64,000 nt of DNA, taken from positions 1 to 64,000 of the forward strand of contig JAHFUZ010000018.1 in NCBI GenBank assembly GCA_023264815.1. The letters are read 5' to 3'. Each line of letters begins with the position of its first letter. Within the stretch, counting starts at the first letter, position 1. The notes beneath the pieces are model-generated. The model had not been told where the DNA came from. It worked only from the letters and a program-made list of their open reading frames with translations, and ran no database searches. Positions 16,619-26,658 of the stretch are shown in pieces. This DNA comes from Arthrobacter sp. GTDB lineage: Bacteria; Actinomycetota; Actinomycetes; Actinomycetales; Micrococcaceae. The translations under genes were made by a program, and so were the position numbers.

Positions 16619-17455
16619 CTACAGGTTCTTCAGTTCACTGCCGGGGGTGGCGATGTCTGCTGTTGCGTCGGTCTCGGCCGCGCGCTTCGCCAGCCGCTTG
16701 TCCCTGCGCTTGTCGTTGAAGATGCACAGCGCGATGGCGGCAAAGAACAGGATCAGCAGGGGTGCGGCCAGCAGGAACATGGACAGTGCGTCCGTGCCCG
16801 GGGCAGCCAGTGCAGCCAGGACGAACACCAGGAACACGATGATCCGCCAGGCTTTGAGGATGGTCTGGCCGCGCACCACGCCGGCCATGTTGATGCCGAC
16901 CAGAATCACGGGTACCAGGAAGGAAACGCCGAGGATCAGCAGCATCTGCGTGGCAAATGTGAGGTAGTCCGTTGCAGAGATGTTGTTGGCGCCGGTCTGG
17001 GGCGTGAACTGGAGCAGGGCCCGGACCACCGTGGGGAAAACCAGCCAGGCAACGTAGACGCCCGCCAGGAACAGCGGGACGGCAGCGGCCATAAAGCCGA
17101 GCGTGTAGCCGCGTTCCTTGCTGGTCAGGCCCGGGGTGATAAACGCCCAGACCTGGTAAATCCAGACAGGGCTGGAGATCACCAGACCGATCTGGATGGC
17201 GATCTGGATCTTGAAAGCGAAGGGATCAGCGATGGTCGCGAAGTTCAGGACAGCCGTGCGGCCGGTTTCCTCCGCGATGGAAATCAGCGGAGCCGAGAGG
17301 GCGCCGACAACGGGGTCGTAAAGGAACCAGCCGCCCACAGCAGCGAGCAGTACAGCAATTGCCGATTTGATCAGCCGGTTCTTGAGCTCTTTGAGGTGGT
17401 CCCAAAGAGCCATCCGCCCCTCAGGGTTGGATTTACGGCCCCGCGTCAGTGCCAC
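16619..17455 (-). CDS. tatC: Sec-independent protein translocase TatC
   Basis: 278 residues with six transmembrane helices. The conserved N-terminal cytoplasmic start MALWDHLKELKNRLI includes the DHLxELRxR-like motif that helps recognise the twin-arginine signal. TatC and TatA form the export channel for folded proteins. A charged C-terminal tail (RRDKRLAKRAAETDATA) is typical of actinobacterial TatC. It follows tatA with a 6-base gap, so the two are co-transcribed. No tatB is seen nearby, which is common because it can lie elsewhere. Confidence 0.96.
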   Translation of the reverse strand: MALTRGRKSNPEGRMALWDHLKELKNRLIKSAIAVLLAAVGGWFLYDPVVGALSAPLISIAEETGRTAVLNFATIADPFAFKIQIAIQIGLVISSPVWIYQVWAFITPGLTSKERGYTLGFMAAAVPLFLAGVYVAWLVFPTVVRALLQFTPQTGANNISATDYLTFATQMLLILGVSFLVPVILVGINMAGVVRGQTILKAWRIIVFLVFVLAALAAPGTDALSMFLLAAPLLILFFAAIALCIFNDKRRDKRLAKRAAETDATADIATPGSELKNL

Positions 17456-17461
17456 TGTGCG

Positions 17462-17752
17462 TTAAGCGCGGTTCGACGGCGGTACGTCAGTGCCGTCAGT
17501 CGGTTCACCGTGCTGCGTCGGCGCAGGCTTGGCCTGCGGGTGGTTAACGATCTTGCCTTCCACCGGTCCCGTCGAAGCGTCGGTGGATTCGGCTTTTCCG
17601 TCGTTCTTCATCTCCTTGACCTCGGACTTGATGATCCGCATGGACTGGCCCAGGCTGCGCGCCATGGCCGGGAGTTTGGGCGCAGCAAAGAGAAGCAGCG
17701 CAACAACGATGATAATGACAATCGGCCACGGGCCATCAAAGAGTCTTCCCAC
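17462..17752 (-). CDS. tatA: Sec-independent protein translocase TatA
   Basis: 96 residues. One N-terminal transmembrane helix (PWPIVIIIVVALLLFAAPKL), the hinge glycine/proline region and an amphipathic helix (ARSLGQSMRIIKSEVKEMK) are the TatA signature. The acidic, disordered tail (ESTDASTGPVEG) is not conserved. It multimerises around TatC to form the export pore. Ribosome site AGGAAAGGAATTCCC precedes the ATG. Confidence 0.95.
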   Translation of the reverse strand: MGRLFDGPWPIVIIIVVALLLFAAPKLPAMARSLGQSMRIIKSEVKEMKNDGKAESTDASTGPVEGKIVNHPQAKPAPTQHGEPTDGTDVPPSNRA

Positions 17753-17784
17753 GGGAATTCCTTTCCTCTTACAACATCCTACGT

Positions 17785-18129
17785 CTAACGGAGATCCAGA
17801 TCGCGAAGTGACTGGGGCTGGCCCCGTAGGTACTTTCGCTGTACCCGCCTCTGGCGGCGGTTTTCCTTGCGGGACGACTTGGATGCGTCGTAATCATGTC
17901 GCATCCGGGCTGGCGAGGCAAAAACAGCGGCGCCGGGTAGGGCATGGGTTGGCCGTTCAGCCTCGGCTGCGACGGCTGGTGCGAGGTGTCCAAGCTTCGC
18001 ACCGGCGGCGCCCAGGTCCTTGAGCACTGCCATGACCTGCCGGTACAGCCGGATGCCCAGAAGGACGTAAAAGAGCAGGGACAACGCAACGAGCGCTATC
18101 CAGATCAGGATCCAGGACCACCAAGGCAT
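17785..18129 (-). CDS. Small membrane protein with basic tail, between pafBC and tatA
   Basis: 114 residues from ATG 18129. One strong transmembrane helix at about residues 3-26 (WWSWILIWIALVALSLLFYV), then a short amphipathic region (YRQVMAVLKDLGAAGAKLG). It ends in a strongly basic C-terminus (SSRKENRRQRRVQRKYL). No named function; similarly placed small membrane proteins occur in related genomes. TAGACT sits 7 bases before the ATG, so it is probably leaderless with its own promoter inside the run of minus-strand genes. Confidence 0.7.
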   Translation of the reverse strand: MPWWSWILIWIALVALSLLFYVLLGIRLYRQVMAVLKDLGAAGAKLGHLAPAVAAEAERPTHALPGAAVFASPARMRHDYDASKSSRKENRRQRRVQRKYLRGQPQSLRDLDLR

Positions 18130-18139
18130 GCTGACGAGT

Positions 18140-20125
18140 CTAGCCGCCGTACCGGGCAAGGGCGGCTTCGATCCAGTCCCGCGCCGCCGCGGCAAGCCCT
18201 GCCGGCTCCAGGATCCGTGCGGCGCCGCCATGCTGTGCGACGAACATGGGCAGCCAGGCTGTGTTGGCGAATCGGATCTCCGCCACCAGCCCGCCGTCCG
18301 GCAGGGGCGCCACACGTTCTGCATAGTAGTCGTCGGCCAGGCCGGCGCCTTGCCGGGTGAACTGCACCAGGACGGTGGTGTCGTCATCGTTTGGTGTGAA
18401 CAGCTTGGCCGGGAACCCTTCGCCGGTCCGGACCGCGGTGGACGCGGGCTTTCCGTTGGGCCGAATCTCCTGCACCCGGTCAAGCCGGAAGTTGCGCAGG
18501 CCCCGGGCGGAATGGCAGTAGGCCTCGAAGTACCAGGTGTTGTCCAGTGAGTACAGGCGGAGCGGGTCCACCTCACGGTCGGAGACCTGGTCCCGTTGCG
18601 CGGAAAAGTAGGTCATTCGCAGCTGCAGGCTGCCCTGGATGGCTTCCCGGACAGTGTCCAGGACAGCCGAATCTTCCGGCCCCACCTCCGGGCCGGACAG
18701 TGACGCGGCCTGGAGCCCCTGCTCACCGGCCGCCGCCATCAGCTTGAGGGTCACGGACTCCAGCGCGCCGCCCTCTGCAAGGCCTGGGAGCCCGTTCAGC
18801 GTCTCGAGTCCGGTCAGGAGTGCACAGGCCTCGTCCACCGTGAACCGTACAGGCCTGGTCAGGTCCAGGTCCTGGGTGATATAGACATGGCCTTCCTCCC
18901 AGTGGATGTCCAGGAGATCGTCCGGGTACCCCTCCGGCAGCCCCGAGCAGATGAGGATTCTGAGGTCACTCTCCAGCTCGTCAGGCGTGATTCCGAACCG
19001 TGCAGCGACGTCCTTGATGTGAAGTCCCTGGTTGTGGACCAGGAAGGGCACCAGCTGCAGCATCCGCTTGAGCTGGTCCTCGGAGGTCCGTTTGCGCGCG
19101 GACCGGCCACGCGGTGAGTCGGCAAACCGGTATGCGGGCATCCGGGCCTCGTTAAAGCCCGCTGCGTTGCGCAGCCGGTGACGGACGGCCGTCACCAGTT
19201 CCTCGGGCCCGCGCGCCACGGCGTCGGGACCGTAGGAAGCGAGTTCTTCGGCAAGTACCTCCGCATCCCTGAACTCCACCAGCAGCCGTTCGTCGCCGCC
19301 GTCGGGCGTTACCGCAGCGTCACCCGCCGCAAGGGTGGCGCGCCTGCGCAGTCCCAGCAGGCGGCCCTTCCGGACGTCCACGACGGCGGTCCAGAGCGGG
19401 AGTTCGGGGAGCCTGTCCAGCTCTTCGCGGATGTTGAAGTCCGCCGGGGGAAGGTACGTTTCCTTTTCCAGCACGGTGACGGCTCCGGTAAACCGGGAGA
19501 GCCTGAAATGGCGGGGGGCCTGACGTGCACGGTCAAAGCCGGTGAGATACCACTGGCCGAACCGGCTGCCGAGGCCCCAGGGTTCCACCGTCCGCTGTTC
19601 TTCCCGTCCCGTGGTGCCGGCAAGATAAGGGAAGCTGACCGGGTGCCGGGCGTGCATGGCGGCCACCACATCGTCAAACGCCTGCCCGGCGGGCCGAATC
19701 CGCGGCAGGACACCTACGGGCAGTTCAACATCCGACAGGGTCCCGGAGGCCTGTAGCTTGCGGAGGGCGTGGGCGGCGGCGCTGCCCAGGGCGGCCCGCT
19801 CCCACAGTTGGGAGGCCAGATGGAGGACAGCCCACTCCCCCGGGCTGAGCTGCATGTCGGGCAGTCGGTTCGATTCCTTGCCGATGCGGTAGCGGGTGGT
19901 GGCCGGGTCATCCTCGCTCCAGCCGTGGTCGGTCAGGGTCTCCACGGTGAACCCAAACTGGCGAAGGTCGTTCTTGTCGCGTTCAAACATCCTGCCGAAC
20001 GCGACGTCGTTGCCGGAGGTGTCGTGGTAGACCTTCGCCCGCAGCTCTGCGCGGGGCAGGCCGTATTTGGTGTTCAGGAGGGCGATCAGCAGATTCAGCA
20101 GGCGTTCAGTACGGGAGACGGACAC
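18140..20125 (-). CDS. pafBC: PafBC: fused WYL-domain transcriptional regulator of the DNA-damage response
   Basis: About 661 residues from GTG 20125. Two complete HTH-WYL-WCX units lie in tandem: the first starts at SVSRTERLLNLLIALL with its WYL region near FPYLAGTTGREEQRTVEPWG, the second starts at DQLKRMLQLVPFLVHNQGLH with its WYL region near MTYFSAQRDQVSDREVDPL. In mycobacteria PafB and PafC are separate proteins that act together; in Arthrobacter they are one fused chain. PafBC activates many repair genes independently of LexA. Its link to the proteasome is that activators are cleared by pupylation after damage. TAACGT lies 7 bases before GTG, suggesting a leaderless mRNA; a TTG at 20176 is an alternative. 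Confidence 0.93.
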   Translation of the reverse strand: MSVSRTERLLNLLIALLNTKYGLPRAELRAKVYHDTSGNDVAFGRMFERDKNDLRQFGFTVETLTDHGWSEDDPATTRYRIGKESNRLPDMQLSPGEWAVLHLASQLWERAALGSAAAHALRKLQASGTLSDVELPVGVLPRIRPAGQAFDDVVAAMHARHPVSFPYLAGTTGREEQRTVEPWGLGSRFGQWYLTGFDRARQAPRHFRLSRFTGAVTVLEKETYLPPADFNIREELDRLPELPLWTAVVDVRKGRLLGLRRRATLAAGDAAVTPDGGDERLLVEFRDAEVLAEELASYGPDAVARGPEELVTAVRHRLRNAAGFNEARMPAYRFADSPRGRSARKRTSEDQLKRMLQLVPFLVHNQGLHIKDVAARFGITPDELESDLRILICSGLPEGYPDDLLDIHWEEGHVYITQDLDLTRPVRFTVDEACALLTGLETLNGLPGLAEGGALESVTLKLMAAAGEQGLQAASLSGPEVGPEDSAVLDTVREAIQGSLQLRMTYFSAQRDQVSDREVDPLRLYSLDNTWYFEAYCHSARGLRNFRLDRVQEIRPNGKPASTAVRTGEGFPAKLFTPNDDDTTVLVQFTRQGAGLADDYYAERVAPLPDGGLVAEIRFANTAWLPMFVAQHGGAARILEPAGLAAAARDWIEAALARYGG

Positions 20126-20229
20126 TCTGGCTACGTTACTAAACTCCTCTGCGGAAAGCAGAAAGCGCGGCAACAACAGGAAAACAGCTCCTGATTGTTA
20201 CCGCGCCTTCCGGCTGTGTGCGGGTCCGG

Positions 20230-20625
20230 TCAGCGGACGCCGACGAGGTCCACCACGAAGATCAGCGCTTCGTTGGGGCCGATTGCTCCGCCGGCACCGC
20301 GGGAGCCGTAGGCCAGTTCAGAGGGGATCTCAAGGCGGCGGCGGCCACCCACCTTCATGCCCAGCAAGCCCTGGTCCCAGCCCTGGATGACCTGGCCGAC
20401 GCCGACGCGGAAGTCCAGCGGTGCACCGCGGCCCCAGGAAGCATCGAATTCTTCGCCGGTGGACCAGGCCACGCCAACGTAGTGGGTGGAGACGGTGTCG
20501 CCCTTCTTGGCCTCGGCACCGTCACCTTCGATGAGGTCAGTGATGACCAGTTCGGTGGGCACGTCGCCTTCGGGGAATTCGATCTCCGGCTTCTGGCGGT
20601 CGAAATTGCGCTGACCAAATGACAT
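20230..20625 (-). CDS. FKBP-type peptidyl-prolyl isomerase (cytoplasmic)
   Basis: 131 residues, no signal peptide. One FKBP domain: GDTVSTHYVGVAWSTGEEFD, GVGQVIQGWDQGLLGMKVG and RRRLEIPSELAYGSRGAGG are the canonical strands and active-site loop. It catalyses cis-trans isomerisation of prolyl bonds. It lies 59 bases downstream of a second FKBP gene that encodes a lipoprotein, so this locus supplies one enzyme for each side of the membrane. Ribosome site AAAGGAGCAGCC is present. Confidence 0.93.
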   Translation of the reverse strand: MSFGQRNFDRQKPEIEFPEGDVPTELVITDLIEGDGAEAKKGDTVSTHYVGVAWSTGEEFDASWGRGAPLDFRVGVGQVIQGWDQGLLGMKVGGRRRLEIPSELAYGSRGAGGAIGPNEALIFVVDLVGVR

Positions 20626-20684
20626 GGCTGCTCCTTTGTTTGTTGAGTCGGGCTGTTTGGCACGGATGCCCAGGCGCTGCTTAC

Positions 20685-21599
20685 TTACCTGACACCGAGG
20701 ATATCAACGACGAACACCAGATCGCCCTTTTCGGCGCCGTAGGCCAGGTCCGCGGGAATGGACAGCAGGACCCTGGAGCCGACAGTCTTTCCGACGAGGC
20801 CGTCCTGCCAGCCCTTGATGAGCCCGCTCAGCGGGCTGGTCAGGGGTTCGCTGCCGAAGCTGGTTTCCAGCTGTTTGTTGTCCTTGAAGGAGTACAGCGT
20901 GTAGTTGACCACCACGGTGTCGGTGGCCTTCACCGCAGTGCCCTTGCCCTTGATAAGGTCCTGGGCCACGAGGCTGGTGGGTGCTGCAGCACCTTCGATG
21001 GAAATCTCGGGGAAGGCCTTGTCATTTTCCTTGACGGTGGGCAGGCCGGCAGGCGGGGTGACGGTCTCGCCCTCAGGTTTTTCCAGCGGCGGGGTGACGT
21101 CAGTTGCGGAAATGAGCTTGATCAGCAGGAGCTGGGTGGGCTGGGCTGCGCCGCCCTCGGCGGCAGCGGCCTGGCCGGGAACTGCGAGTGCCAGGGTGGA
21201 GCCGATCTTGGCTCCCACGAAGGAGTTGTAGATGAGCGCGTTTCCGGTCTTCATGTCATCGCTGAGCTCGATGGCTTCGGGCTCAGACGGGAAGGTGTCT
21301 TCCAATGTTGAACCGTCCGCGCCGTTCAGCGCCAGGTAGGAGATGTTGGCGACCTGGTTGGCCTTGACCGGCTCGCCGTCGCCTTCCGCAACCACCTTGA
21401 CGGTGGGCTCGGTAACCTCCAGGGGCTTGGTGAACTCAACGCCCGGCGCTTTTTTGTCCCCGTTGTCCGTCAGTTTCAGGGAGTCGAACTTGGCAGTGTC
21501 ACCGGCCGACTGGCTGGTGGGTTCCGGTGCCGCGGGCGAACCGCCACAAGCGGTAAGCAGCAGCAGACCAGGGAGAAGGATTGCTAGGAGTCGGCGCAC
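20685..21599 (-). CDS. FKBP-type peptidyl-prolyl isomerase lipoprotein
   Basis: 304 residues from GTG 21599, chosen because it places a classical lipoprotein signal (RRLLAILLPGLLLLTACGG) at the very N-terminus. Two FKBP-like halves are visible, one at about residues 85-180 (LEDTFPSEPEAIELSDD, FVGAKIGSTLALAVPG) and the second at 225-304 (VVVNYTLYSFKDNKQLETSF, LIKGWQDGLVGKTVGSRVLL, GDLVFVVDILGVR). Only the C-terminal half keeps the complete active-site pattern. Probably a surface-anchored folding factor. Confidence 0.9.
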   Translation of the reverse strand: MRRLLAILLPGLLLLTACGGSPAAPEPTSQSAGDTAKFDSLKLTDNGDKKAPGVEFTKPLEVTEPTVKVVAEGDGEPVKANQVANISYLALNGADGSTLEDTFPSEPEAIELSDDMKTGNALIYNSFVGAKIGSTLALAVPGQAAAAEGGAAQPTQLLLIKLISATDVTPPLEKPEGETVTPPAGLPTVKENDKAFPEISIEGAAAPTSLVAQDLIKGKGTAVKATDTVVVNYTLYSFKDNKQLETSFGSEPLTSPLSGLIKGWQDGLVGKTVGSRVLLSIPADLAYGAEKGDLVFVVDILGVR

Positions 21600-21704
21600 G
21601 TAAGAACTTTCGTCGGGGCAGGATGGACGCGATGCCGGAAAATGGACCCGCACCGCTGCAGGCCAACGAATGGCCCTGTCAAGGATAGCCCCTCAAGCTG
21701 AACG

Positions 21705-23069
21705 TCAGCCCATGGAGCCCAGAAGGGCATCCACCCGGTCGTCGATGCTGCGGAAGGGGTCCTTGCACAGGATGGTCTGGTGGGCGCGGTCATTAAGCTT
21801 CAGATGAACCCAGTCCACGGTGTAGTCCCGGCCCAGTTCCTGTGCCCGCCGGACGAAGTCCCCCCTGAGTTTGGCACGCGTGGTCTGGGGCGGCGCATCC
21901 ACGGCGTCTTTGATGATGGTGTCGTCCACGATGCGGCGCACCGCGCCCCTTGACTGCAGCAGGTAGTACAGGCCGCGCGACCGCGAAATGTCATGGTAGG
22001 TCAGGTCAAGCTGGGCGATGCGCGGCGCGTCCAGTCCCAGGCCGTGCCGTTCCCGGTAGTTGTCCATCAGCTTCTTCTTGATGGCCCAGTCGATTTCCGT
22101 ATCGATGGTGCTGGTGTTGCCGCTTTCGATGGCCTTCAGTGTCCGTCCCCAGAGGTCCAGGATCAGCGGCACGTGGGGATTGTGGGCGCCGTGCTCCTGG
22201 ACAAATGCCGTGACCTTCGTCAGGTATTCCTGCTGGATTTCCAGGGCCGTGAGCTGGCGTCCGTTGGCGAGCCGCACCAGCGCGCGGCCGCTGAGATCGT
22301 GGGATATTTCGCGGATGCTGCGGATGGGGTTTTCCATCCGCATGTCCCGCATGATCACGCCGGCCTCAATCATACGGAGGATGAGATCCACGGTGCCCAC
22401 CTTGAGCAGGGCCGTGGTTTCGGACATGTTGGAGTCCCCCACAATGACATGCAGCCGGCGGAAGAATTCGGCGTCGGCGTGCGGTTCGTCCCGTGTATTG
22501 ATGATGGGACGGGAGCGGGTGGTGGCGGACGAGACACCCTCCCAGATGTGGTCTGCGCGCTGCGAAAACGCGTACGTTGCCCCGTGCGGGGTCTTCAGGA
22601 TCTTTCCGGCGCCGGCAATCAGCTGGCGCGTGACCAGGAACGGGATAAGGATCTCCGCGAGCCGGGAAAATTCGCCGCGGCGCGGGATCAGGTAATTCTC
22701 GTGGCTGCCGTAGGAATTGCCGGCGGAGTCGGTGTTGTTCTTGAACAGGTAGACCGTTCCGTTGAACCCTTCTGCGGCCAGCCGGGCCTGCGCCTCATCC
22801 ACCAGGTCATCCAGGATGAGCTCCCCTGCGCGGTCGTGGGCAATAAGCTGGGCGAGATCATCGCATTCGGCAGTGGCGTACTCTGGGTGCGATCCGACGT
22901 CCAGGTACAAGCGTGAGCCATTGGTGAGGAACACGTTGGAGGAACGGCCCCAGCTGACCACCTTGCGGAACAGATAGCGTGCTACTTCCTCGGGCGCCAG
23001 CGGCCGCGAATCGGGGCTCGAGTACGAGATCCCGAATTCGGTTTCTATACCGAAGATCCTCTTATCCAT
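21705..23069 (-). CDS. pafA: Pup--protein ligase PafA
   Basis: 454 residues. Carboxylate-amine ligase related to glutamine synthetase; uses ATP to join the C-terminal glutamate of Pup to substrate lysines. The ATP/metal motif IETEFG is at residues 8-13; the catalytic aspartate lies in [13 protein letters not shown] (Asp57). [19 protein letters not shown] and [12 protein letters not shown] are further hallmark stretches. PafA lacks the long N-terminal loop present in its paralogue Dop in this window, as expected. It follows prcA by a single base. Confidence 0.97.
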   Translation of the reverse strand: MDKRIFGIETEFGISYSSPDSRPLAPEEVARYLFRKVVSWGRSSNVFLTNGSRLYLDVGSHPEYATAECDDLAQLIAHDRAGELILDDLVDEAQARLAAEGFNGTVYLFKNNTDSAGNSYGSHENYLIPRRGEFSRLAEILIPFLVTRQLIAGAGKILKTPHGATYAFSQRADHIWEGVSSATTRSRPIINTRDEPHADAEFFRRLHVIVGDSNMSETTALLKVGTVDLILRMIEAGVIMRDMRMENPIRSIREISHDLSGRALVRLANGRQLTALEIQQEYLTKVTAFVQEHGAHNPHVPLILDLWGRTLKAIESGNTSTIDTEIDWAIKKKLMDNYRERHGLGLDAPRIAQLDLTYHDISRSRGLYYLLQSRGAVRRIVDDTIIKDAVDAPPQTTRAKLRGDFVRRAQELGRDYTVDWVHLKLNDRAHQTILCKDPFRSIDDRVDALLGSMG

Positions 23070-23070
23070 C

Positions 23071-23790
23071 TCAGTCCTCCTCCGCCAGCAACGCCGTGAT
23101 GTCGGCGTCGTTCAGTCGCCGGAAAGCCCGGCGGAAACCCCGGACTGTCTCCGAGTGCCTGTCCAGGACGGCAACCTCCACCGCTTTGGCCGGCAGCGTC
23201 GCCCCCGCGTTTTCCTGGTCGGTGCCGCCGGACAGTCCGCTGATGGCGAGCCGGACGGCGTCAGCGAACCGCAGCGACGCCCGCCAGCCCCCGGCAATAA
23301 CGGCTGAGACGCGCTCCGCCTGGCCGCCCATCACGATGAATCCGTGTTCGTCGGCGATCGAGCCGTCGAATGTGAGCCGGTAGAGGTGGTCCTGTTCCGG
23401 CGTCGGCCCCACTTCGGCAACGGCGAGTTCCACCTCAAAAGGCTTCTGCTCGGCGGTGAAGACAGCTCCGAGGCTTTGGGCGTACACGCTGGCGAGGCCG
23501 CGGGCGGTGACGTCCTCCCGGTCATAGGAGTAGCCGCGGACATCGGCATACCGGACCCCGGCCTGGCGCAGGCTTTCGAATTCGTTGTATTTGCCCACCG
23601 CAGCGAAGGCGATCTTGTCGTAGATCTCGCCGACCTTGTGCAGTGACGGTGATGGATTCTCGGCCACCAGGGCGATGCCGTCCCGGCAGCTGATGACCAC
23701 CACTGACCTGCCCCGGGCGATGCCCTTCCGTGCGAAGTCCGCACGGTCCTTCATCAGTTGTTCAGGCGAAACATAGAACTGCTGCGTCAT
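23071..23790 (-). CDS. prcA: Proteasome subunit alpha
   Basis: 239 residues from ATG 23790. Forms the outer rings of the 20S core and gates the entrance. The N-terminal helix region ([20 protein letters not shown]) and the alpha signature ([20 protein letters not shown]) are clear; no propeptide or catalytic threonine is expected. It begins 2 bases after the prcB stop codon and is followed immediately by pafA, so expression is coupled. Confidence 0.97.
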   Translation of the reverse strand: MTQQFYVSPEQLMKDRADFARKGIARGRSVVVISCRDGIALVAENPSPSLHKVGEIYDKIAFAAVGKYNEFESLRQAGVRYADVRGYSYDREDVTARGLASVYAQSLGAVFTAEQKPFEVELAVAEVGPTPEQDHLYRLTFDGSIADEHGFIVMGGQAERVSAVIAGGWRASLRFADAVRLAISGLSGGTDQENAGATLPAKAVEVAVLDRHSETVRGFRRAFRRLNDADITALLAEED

Positions 23791-23791
23791 C

Positions 23792-24613
23792 TCAGGCCTC
23801 CCGTCGTTCGGCGGTTCTGGCTTCGATGATATTGCCCGCCACGGCCGCGAGTTCGGGTTCCGGAATACGCCGGGCGCCGTCCCGGTTGACCGTGAATACC
23901 ACAGGCCACAGTTGCCGGACCGGGTCCGGGCCGCCGGTGGCGGAGTCGTCATCGGCGGCGTCGTAAAGGGACTCCACGGCAATCGATACCGCTTCTGTTT
24001 CCGTGAGCTGGGGCCGCCAGAGCTTCTTCAGCGCGCCGCGGGCGAACACCGAGCCGGAGCCCACCGTGTGATGCTCGCGTTCCTCGTAGCGGCCTCCGGT
24101 GACATCGTACGAGAAGAGGCGGCCCACCCCGGCCGTGGTGTCGAATCCGGCGAAAAGCGGAACCACGGCCAGCCCCTGCAAGGCCATCGGCAGATTCCCT
24201 CGGATCATCGCACCAAGCCGGTTGGCCTTGCCGTCGAGGCTCAGGAGGGTACCTTCTATTTTTTCGTAATGCTCCAGCTCCACTTGGAAAAGCCGGGTCA
24301 GGTCGATGGCAATGCCCGCCGTGCCGGCGATCCCCAGCACCGAGTACCTGTCCGCCGGGAAGACCTTTTCGATATGCCGGCTGGCAATGACGTTGCCCAT
24401 GGTGGCGCGCCGGTCCCCGGCCATCAGCACGCCGCCCGCGTAGCTCATGGCCACGATGGTGGTGGCGTGCGGCACCTGGATCGGCTGGGGCTGCGCTGTT
24501 CCTGACGGCAAGGGGCGGTTGTACGGAAGCAGGTCAGGCCGGTCCCGCTGCAGATGCTCGGTGAATGACGATGTCGCGTTGCCGGCTACCTGGTTAGCGG
24601 TTGATTCCTGCAC
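23792..24613 (-). CDS. prcB: Proteasome subunit beta
   Basis: 273 residues from GTG 24613, set by AAGGAG 7 bases upstream. The first 50 residues are a propeptide that is removed autocatalytically before Thr51 in [14 protein letters not shown], which becomes the nucleophile. [14 protein letters not shown] carries the catalytic lysine region, and [13 protein letters not shown] is typical. Seven subunits per ring make the two inner rings of the 20S core. Confidence 0.97.
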   Translation of the reverse strand: MQESTANQVAGNATSSFTEHLQRDRPDLLPYNRPLPSGTAQPQPIQVPHATTIVAMSYAGGVLMAGDRRATMGNVIASRHIEKVFPADRYSVLGIAGTAGIAIDLTRLFQVELEHYEKIEGTLLSLDGKANRLGAMIRGNLPMALQGLAVVPLFAGFDTTAGVGRLFSYDVTGGRYEEREHHTVGSGSVFARGALKKLWRPQLTETEAVSIAVESLYDAADDDSATGGPDPVRQLWPVVFTVNRDGARRIPEPELAAVAGNIIEARTAERREA

Positions 24614-24692
24614 TGGTGCACTCCTTGAACGTGGTCCCTCTGCGTCGGTACAGCTTTCGGCCGGTGCGGCTGCCGCCACCCTCCGGGTCCGG

Positions 24693-24896
24693 TTACTGGC
24701 CGCCCTTTTGGACGAAGGCCCGGACGAATTCCTCGGCGTTGGATTCGAGGACGCCGTCAATTTCGTCCAGCAGGTCATCAACGCCCTGCGTGGCAGCGGA
24801 GGCCTGTCCTTCGGGGGCCGCCGGCGGTGCCTCGGGGATGTCGTCCTCGACCTGGCTGTCGCGCGACTGTGGCTGCTGCTGTTCCTGGCCTGCCAT
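24693..24896 (-). CDS. pup: Prokaryotic ubiquitin-like protein Pup
   Basis: 67 residues from ATG 24896. An intrinsically disordered, acidic tag. The C-terminal half ([20 protein letters not shown]) is the part that folds on the coiled coil of ARC/Mpa, and it ends in KGGQ. The terminal Gln must be deamidated by Dop to Glu before PafA can attach it. The gene lies between dop and prcB in the standard order, with a strong ribosome site (AGGAGAGATCACC). Confidence 0.97.
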   Translation of the reverse strand: MAGQEQQQPQSRDSQVEDDIPEAPPAAPEGQASAATQGVDDLLDEIDGVLESNAEEFVRAFVQKGGQ

Positions 24897-24981
24897 GGTG
24901 ATCTCTCCTTCGACAATCATCGGATCCGGGCGGATCTGCTGATACGCCCATATTGCCACGCTGCGGGTCCGGTGGCGCGGT

Positions 24982-26658
24982 TTACGCCGGAGGCGGAGCG
25001 GTGTTGTGTCCCAGGAGTTCTGCCAGGAACGGTCCGGCGGTGCGGTGCCGGGCGAAAAGCCCTCCAGTCAGCGCTTTCGTCCCGCGCAGAGGCTCGCGGG
25101 TGGGCACCCGCTGCAGCCGCCCGTAGCCCGGGACGTCGAAAATGACAGAGTCCCAGCTGGCCCCCACCACATCTTTACCGAAGCTGCTGATGCAGCGTCC
25201 GCGGAAGAACGCACGCGTGTCCGACGGCGGTTCGGTCACGGCTGCGGCAATCTCGGCGTCGTCCACAATCCGCTGCATCCGGTTCCTGGCGAGGAACCGG
25301 TAGTAGAGCCCCTTCTCGGGCCTGATGTCGGCCCACTGGAGGTCCACCAGGCCCAGCCGGGCGTCATTCCAGGCGAGGTTGTCACGGTCCCGGTAGCCTT
25401 CCAGGAGGGAGAGCTTGGCGAGCCACTCAACGGAGGTGGCTGCCGCCCCACGGTCGGAATCGAGCTGCGTCAAGGTGGCTGCCCAGCGTTCCAGGACGTC
25501 GTGGGTGTGGCCGTCCCCGTCGACGGCGTCGGCAACGCCGGTGTCCTGTGCCAGCTTGGCCGCCGCCTCGTGGTACATCCACTGCAGGTCCAGGGCTGTC
25601 ACGCGGCGGCCGTCCAGGAGGCGGATTTTCGCCGTCAGCGACGTGTCGTGGCTGACCGTCTGCAGGGCGGACACCGGTTCGTAGACTTCCACCCTGGGGG
25701 CCAGGCCTGCCTCGATGAGGCTCAGGACCAGGGCGGTGGTGCCGAACTTGAGGTAGTTCGAGGACTGGCTGAGGTTCGCATCCCCGATGATGACATGCAG
25801 GCGGCGGTACTTGTCCGCCGTGGCATGGGGTTCATCCCGGGTGTTGATGATGGGCCGGCGGATGGTTGTCTCCAGGCCCACTTCAGCCTCGAAGAAGTCC
25901 GCACGCTGGCTGATCTGGTAGCCAGGGGTGGAGCTGTCCTGACCGAGGCCAACCCGGCCCGCCCCACAGATGACCTGGCGGGTGACGAAAAAGGGCGTCA
26001 GACCCCGGACAATGTCCCCGAACGGCACGGAACGCGGCATGAGGTAGTTCTCGTGCGAGCCATAAGAGACGGACTTATTGTCCGTGTTGTTCTTGTACAG
26101 GTTAACTGGCGGCAGTTCCGGGTCCGCGGCCAGGCGCCGCACTGCCGCCAGTGCCACCAGGTCGCCGGCGGCGTCCCAAATCAAGGCGTCGCGGGGGTTG
26201 GTCACTTCGGCGCTGGAGTACTCCGGGTGTGCATGGTCCACGTAGAGACGGGCGCCGTTCCCGAGCACCATGTTCATCAGGAGGCTGCCGGCCTCGTCTT
26301 CGCCATCGAGTTCCAGTTCCTCGCGGCCGTACGCCAAGGCCACGGCTTCCGCATCCAGGACCGGCGGCTGGTCCGTGAGCTGGCTCGGGTGGGCTGAGGC
26401 ACGTTCCAGGGTCCAGCCACGGGCGTCGTGCAGCGGCTCCTCGTCGGTGTAGTCCCACCGGGTCTCGGCCCCGCCGGCCGCACGCTGGCGCGTCACTTGG
26501 GCATAGGCCTGGACAACGCGGGCGGACATCATCGTGGCGTTCGCCCCAGGCGCCGACGGAGCGTGGATGCCATATTCGGTTTCTGCGCCCATCACACGCA
26601 TGGCCCCGCCGACGGGAAGCGACTCCCCCAAAGCGGGGCGTACCGGCGCTGCGGTCAT
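24982..26658 (-). CDS. dop: Pup deamidase/depupylase Dop
   Basis: 558 residues. Paralogue of PafA that deamidates Pup-Gln and removes Pup from substrates. GAETEYGIH at about residues 24-32 is the nucleotide/metal motif and [16 protein letters not shown] carries the catalytic aspartate. A long insertion after the first motif (about residues 58-105, including [16 protein letters not shown]) is the Dop-specific loop absent from PafA. The ATG at 26658 overlaps the arc stop codon (ATGA), so translation is coupled. ATG at about 26601 is an alternative nearer the first motif. Confidence 0.96.
   Translation of the reverse strand: MTAAPVRPALGESLPVGGAMRVMGAETEYGIHAPSAPGANATMMSARVVQAYAQVTRQRAAGGAETRWDYTDEEPLHDARGWTLERASAHPSQLTDQPPVLDAEAVALAYGREELELDGEDEAGSLLMNMVLGNGARLYVDHAHPEYSSAEVTNPRDALIWDAAGDLVALAAVRRLAADPELPPVNLYKNNTDNKSVSYGSHENYLMPRSVPFGDIVRGLTPFFVTRQVICGAGRVGLGQDSSTPGYQISQRADFFEAEVGLETTIRRPIINTRDEPHATADKYRRLHVIIGDANLSQSSNYLKFGTTALVLSLIEAGLAPRVEVYEPVSALQTVSHDTSLTAKIRLLDGRRVTALDLQWMYHEAAAKLAQDTGVADAVDGDGHTHDVLERWAATLTQLDSDRGAAATSVEWLAKLSLLEGYRDRDNLAWNDARLGLVDLQWADIRPEKGLYYRFLARNRMQRIVDDAEIAAAVTEPPSDTRAFFRGRCISSFGKDVVGASWDSVIFDVPGYGRLQRVPTREPLRGTKALTGGLFARHRTAGPFLAELLGHNTAPPPA

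Noticed and set aside
25006-26397. Open frame of 463 codons on the plus strand
   Set aside because: Antisense to dop, no start signal and no recognisable domain.
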